Positions 6,162 through 6,499 of a DNA stretch of 6,499 nt are shown piece by piece. How positions within the stretch are numbered: position 1 is the first letter of the stretch; each line of letters starts with the position of its first letter. The position numbers and the translations under genes are program-made. Under the pieces are notes generated by a model that saw nothing but the letters and a program-made list of their open reading frames with translations, had not been told where the DNA came from and ran no database searches. This stretch comes from Actinomycetota bacterium (lineage in GTDB: Bacteria > Actinomycetota > Acidimicrobiia > Acidimicrobiales > Acidimicrobiaceae), in contig DAHVOF010000138.1 of the NCBI GenBank assembly GCA_027318945.1, positions 1 to 6,499 of the forward strand. The letters are read 5' to 3'.

Positions 6162-6499
6162 GTGAGTGGAGATCTGGCTCCATTGGCAGCCGACATAGAT
6201 GGTCGGTGTATAACGACGATTCGAATGCTCAGCGTGGACGCTGTGGAGAAGGCAAAATCCGGCCATGAAGGCTTACCGTTGGGAGCCGCGCCCATGGCTT
6301 GGACCGTATGGAGCAGATTCCTCAGGTTTGACCCCAGCGACCCTCACTGGCCCGGAAGAGATAGGTTTGTATTATCGGCTGGGCATGGCTCGATGCTCCT
6401 GTATTCGTTGCTTCACCTGTTCGGTTTTCCGGTCTCGATCGAAGATATCAAAAGGTTTAGGCAGTGGGGTTCAATCACTCCCGGGCATCCGGAGTATGG
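6162..6499 (+). CDS. tkt: Transketolase, N-terminal part, cut by the window end
   Basis: Thiamine-diphosphate enzyme of the pentose phosphate pathway that moves two-carbon units between sugar phosphates in the cytoplasm. 112 codons are visible of a family length near 660. They match the N-terminal pyrophosphate-binding domain: RMLSVDAVEKAKSGHEG, RDRFVLSAGHGSMLLYSLLHL, and FRQWGS then TPGHPEYG. Histidines equivalent to E. coli TktA H26, H66 and H100 are present (H35, H75 and H109 here). The LPLGAAPMAWTVW segment and FRQWGS wording are closer to the Bacillus-type sequences I remember than to typical actinobacterial ones. The near-invariant SGHPG is SGHEG. The gene starts with GTG behind a strong ribosome binding site and has a long untranscribed or leader region upstream, so it probably begins its own transcript. 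Confidence 0.96.
   Translation, partial: MSGDLAPLAADIDGRCITTIRMLSVDAVEKAKSGHEGLPLGAAPMAWTVWSRFLRFDPSDPHWPGRDRFVLSAGHGSMLLYSLLHLFGFPVSIEDIKRFRQWGSITPGHPEY

Overview
The window looks like bacterial chromosome from a lineage related to the Actinobacteriota. The grounds are a GluRS with a KLSKRR signature, a class-IV PLP enzyme of the KTxSYAENV type common in that phylum, and gltX followed by tRNA-Gln and tRNA-Glu genes. This is inference from protein character, not a database result. Base composition is moderate (roughly half G+C by eye), with mixed A/T and G/C third positions. Five protein genes and two tRNAs cover only about 67% of the window. Spacers are long and partly contain broken coding-like frames, which suggests a genome losing genes or a symbiotic or streamlined relative; the exact lineage cannot be told from here.

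Layout. Bases 1-1386 hold the 3' nine-tenths or more of gltX, encoding glutamyl-tRNA synthetase. Five bases later comes a membrane-anchored DUF218/YdcF-type protein (1392-2024). tRNA-Gln(CUG) follows at 2063-2134 and tRNA-Glu(CUC) at 2290-2365. A gap of about 400 bases has no convincing gene. An amidohydrolase-2 (ACMSD-like) metalloenzyme then lies on the minus strand (2763-3785). A second spacer contains an imperfect hairpin and leads into a class-IV PLP aminotransferase/lyase (4190-5032), most like 4-amino-4-deoxychorismate lyase. A third spacer of 1.1 kb holds only degraded-looking frames and a nested inverted repeat. The window ends inside the first 112 codons of a transketolase gene (from 6162).

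How the parts work together. The left block is a translation-charging neighbourhood: the synthetase sits beside the two tRNAs that a non-discriminating GluRS would glutamylate. The other genes are metabolic singletons: a decarboxylase/hydrolase-like enzyme, a folate- or amino-acid-related PLP enzyme, and the pentose-phosphate enzyme transketolase. They do not form an obvious pathway operon. I see no CRISPR array, complete insertion sequence, phage module or defence system. The points most worth checking are the tRNA-Gln with G at the near-invariant U8 position, the structured leader before transketolase, and the coding-like debris between 5174 and 5736.
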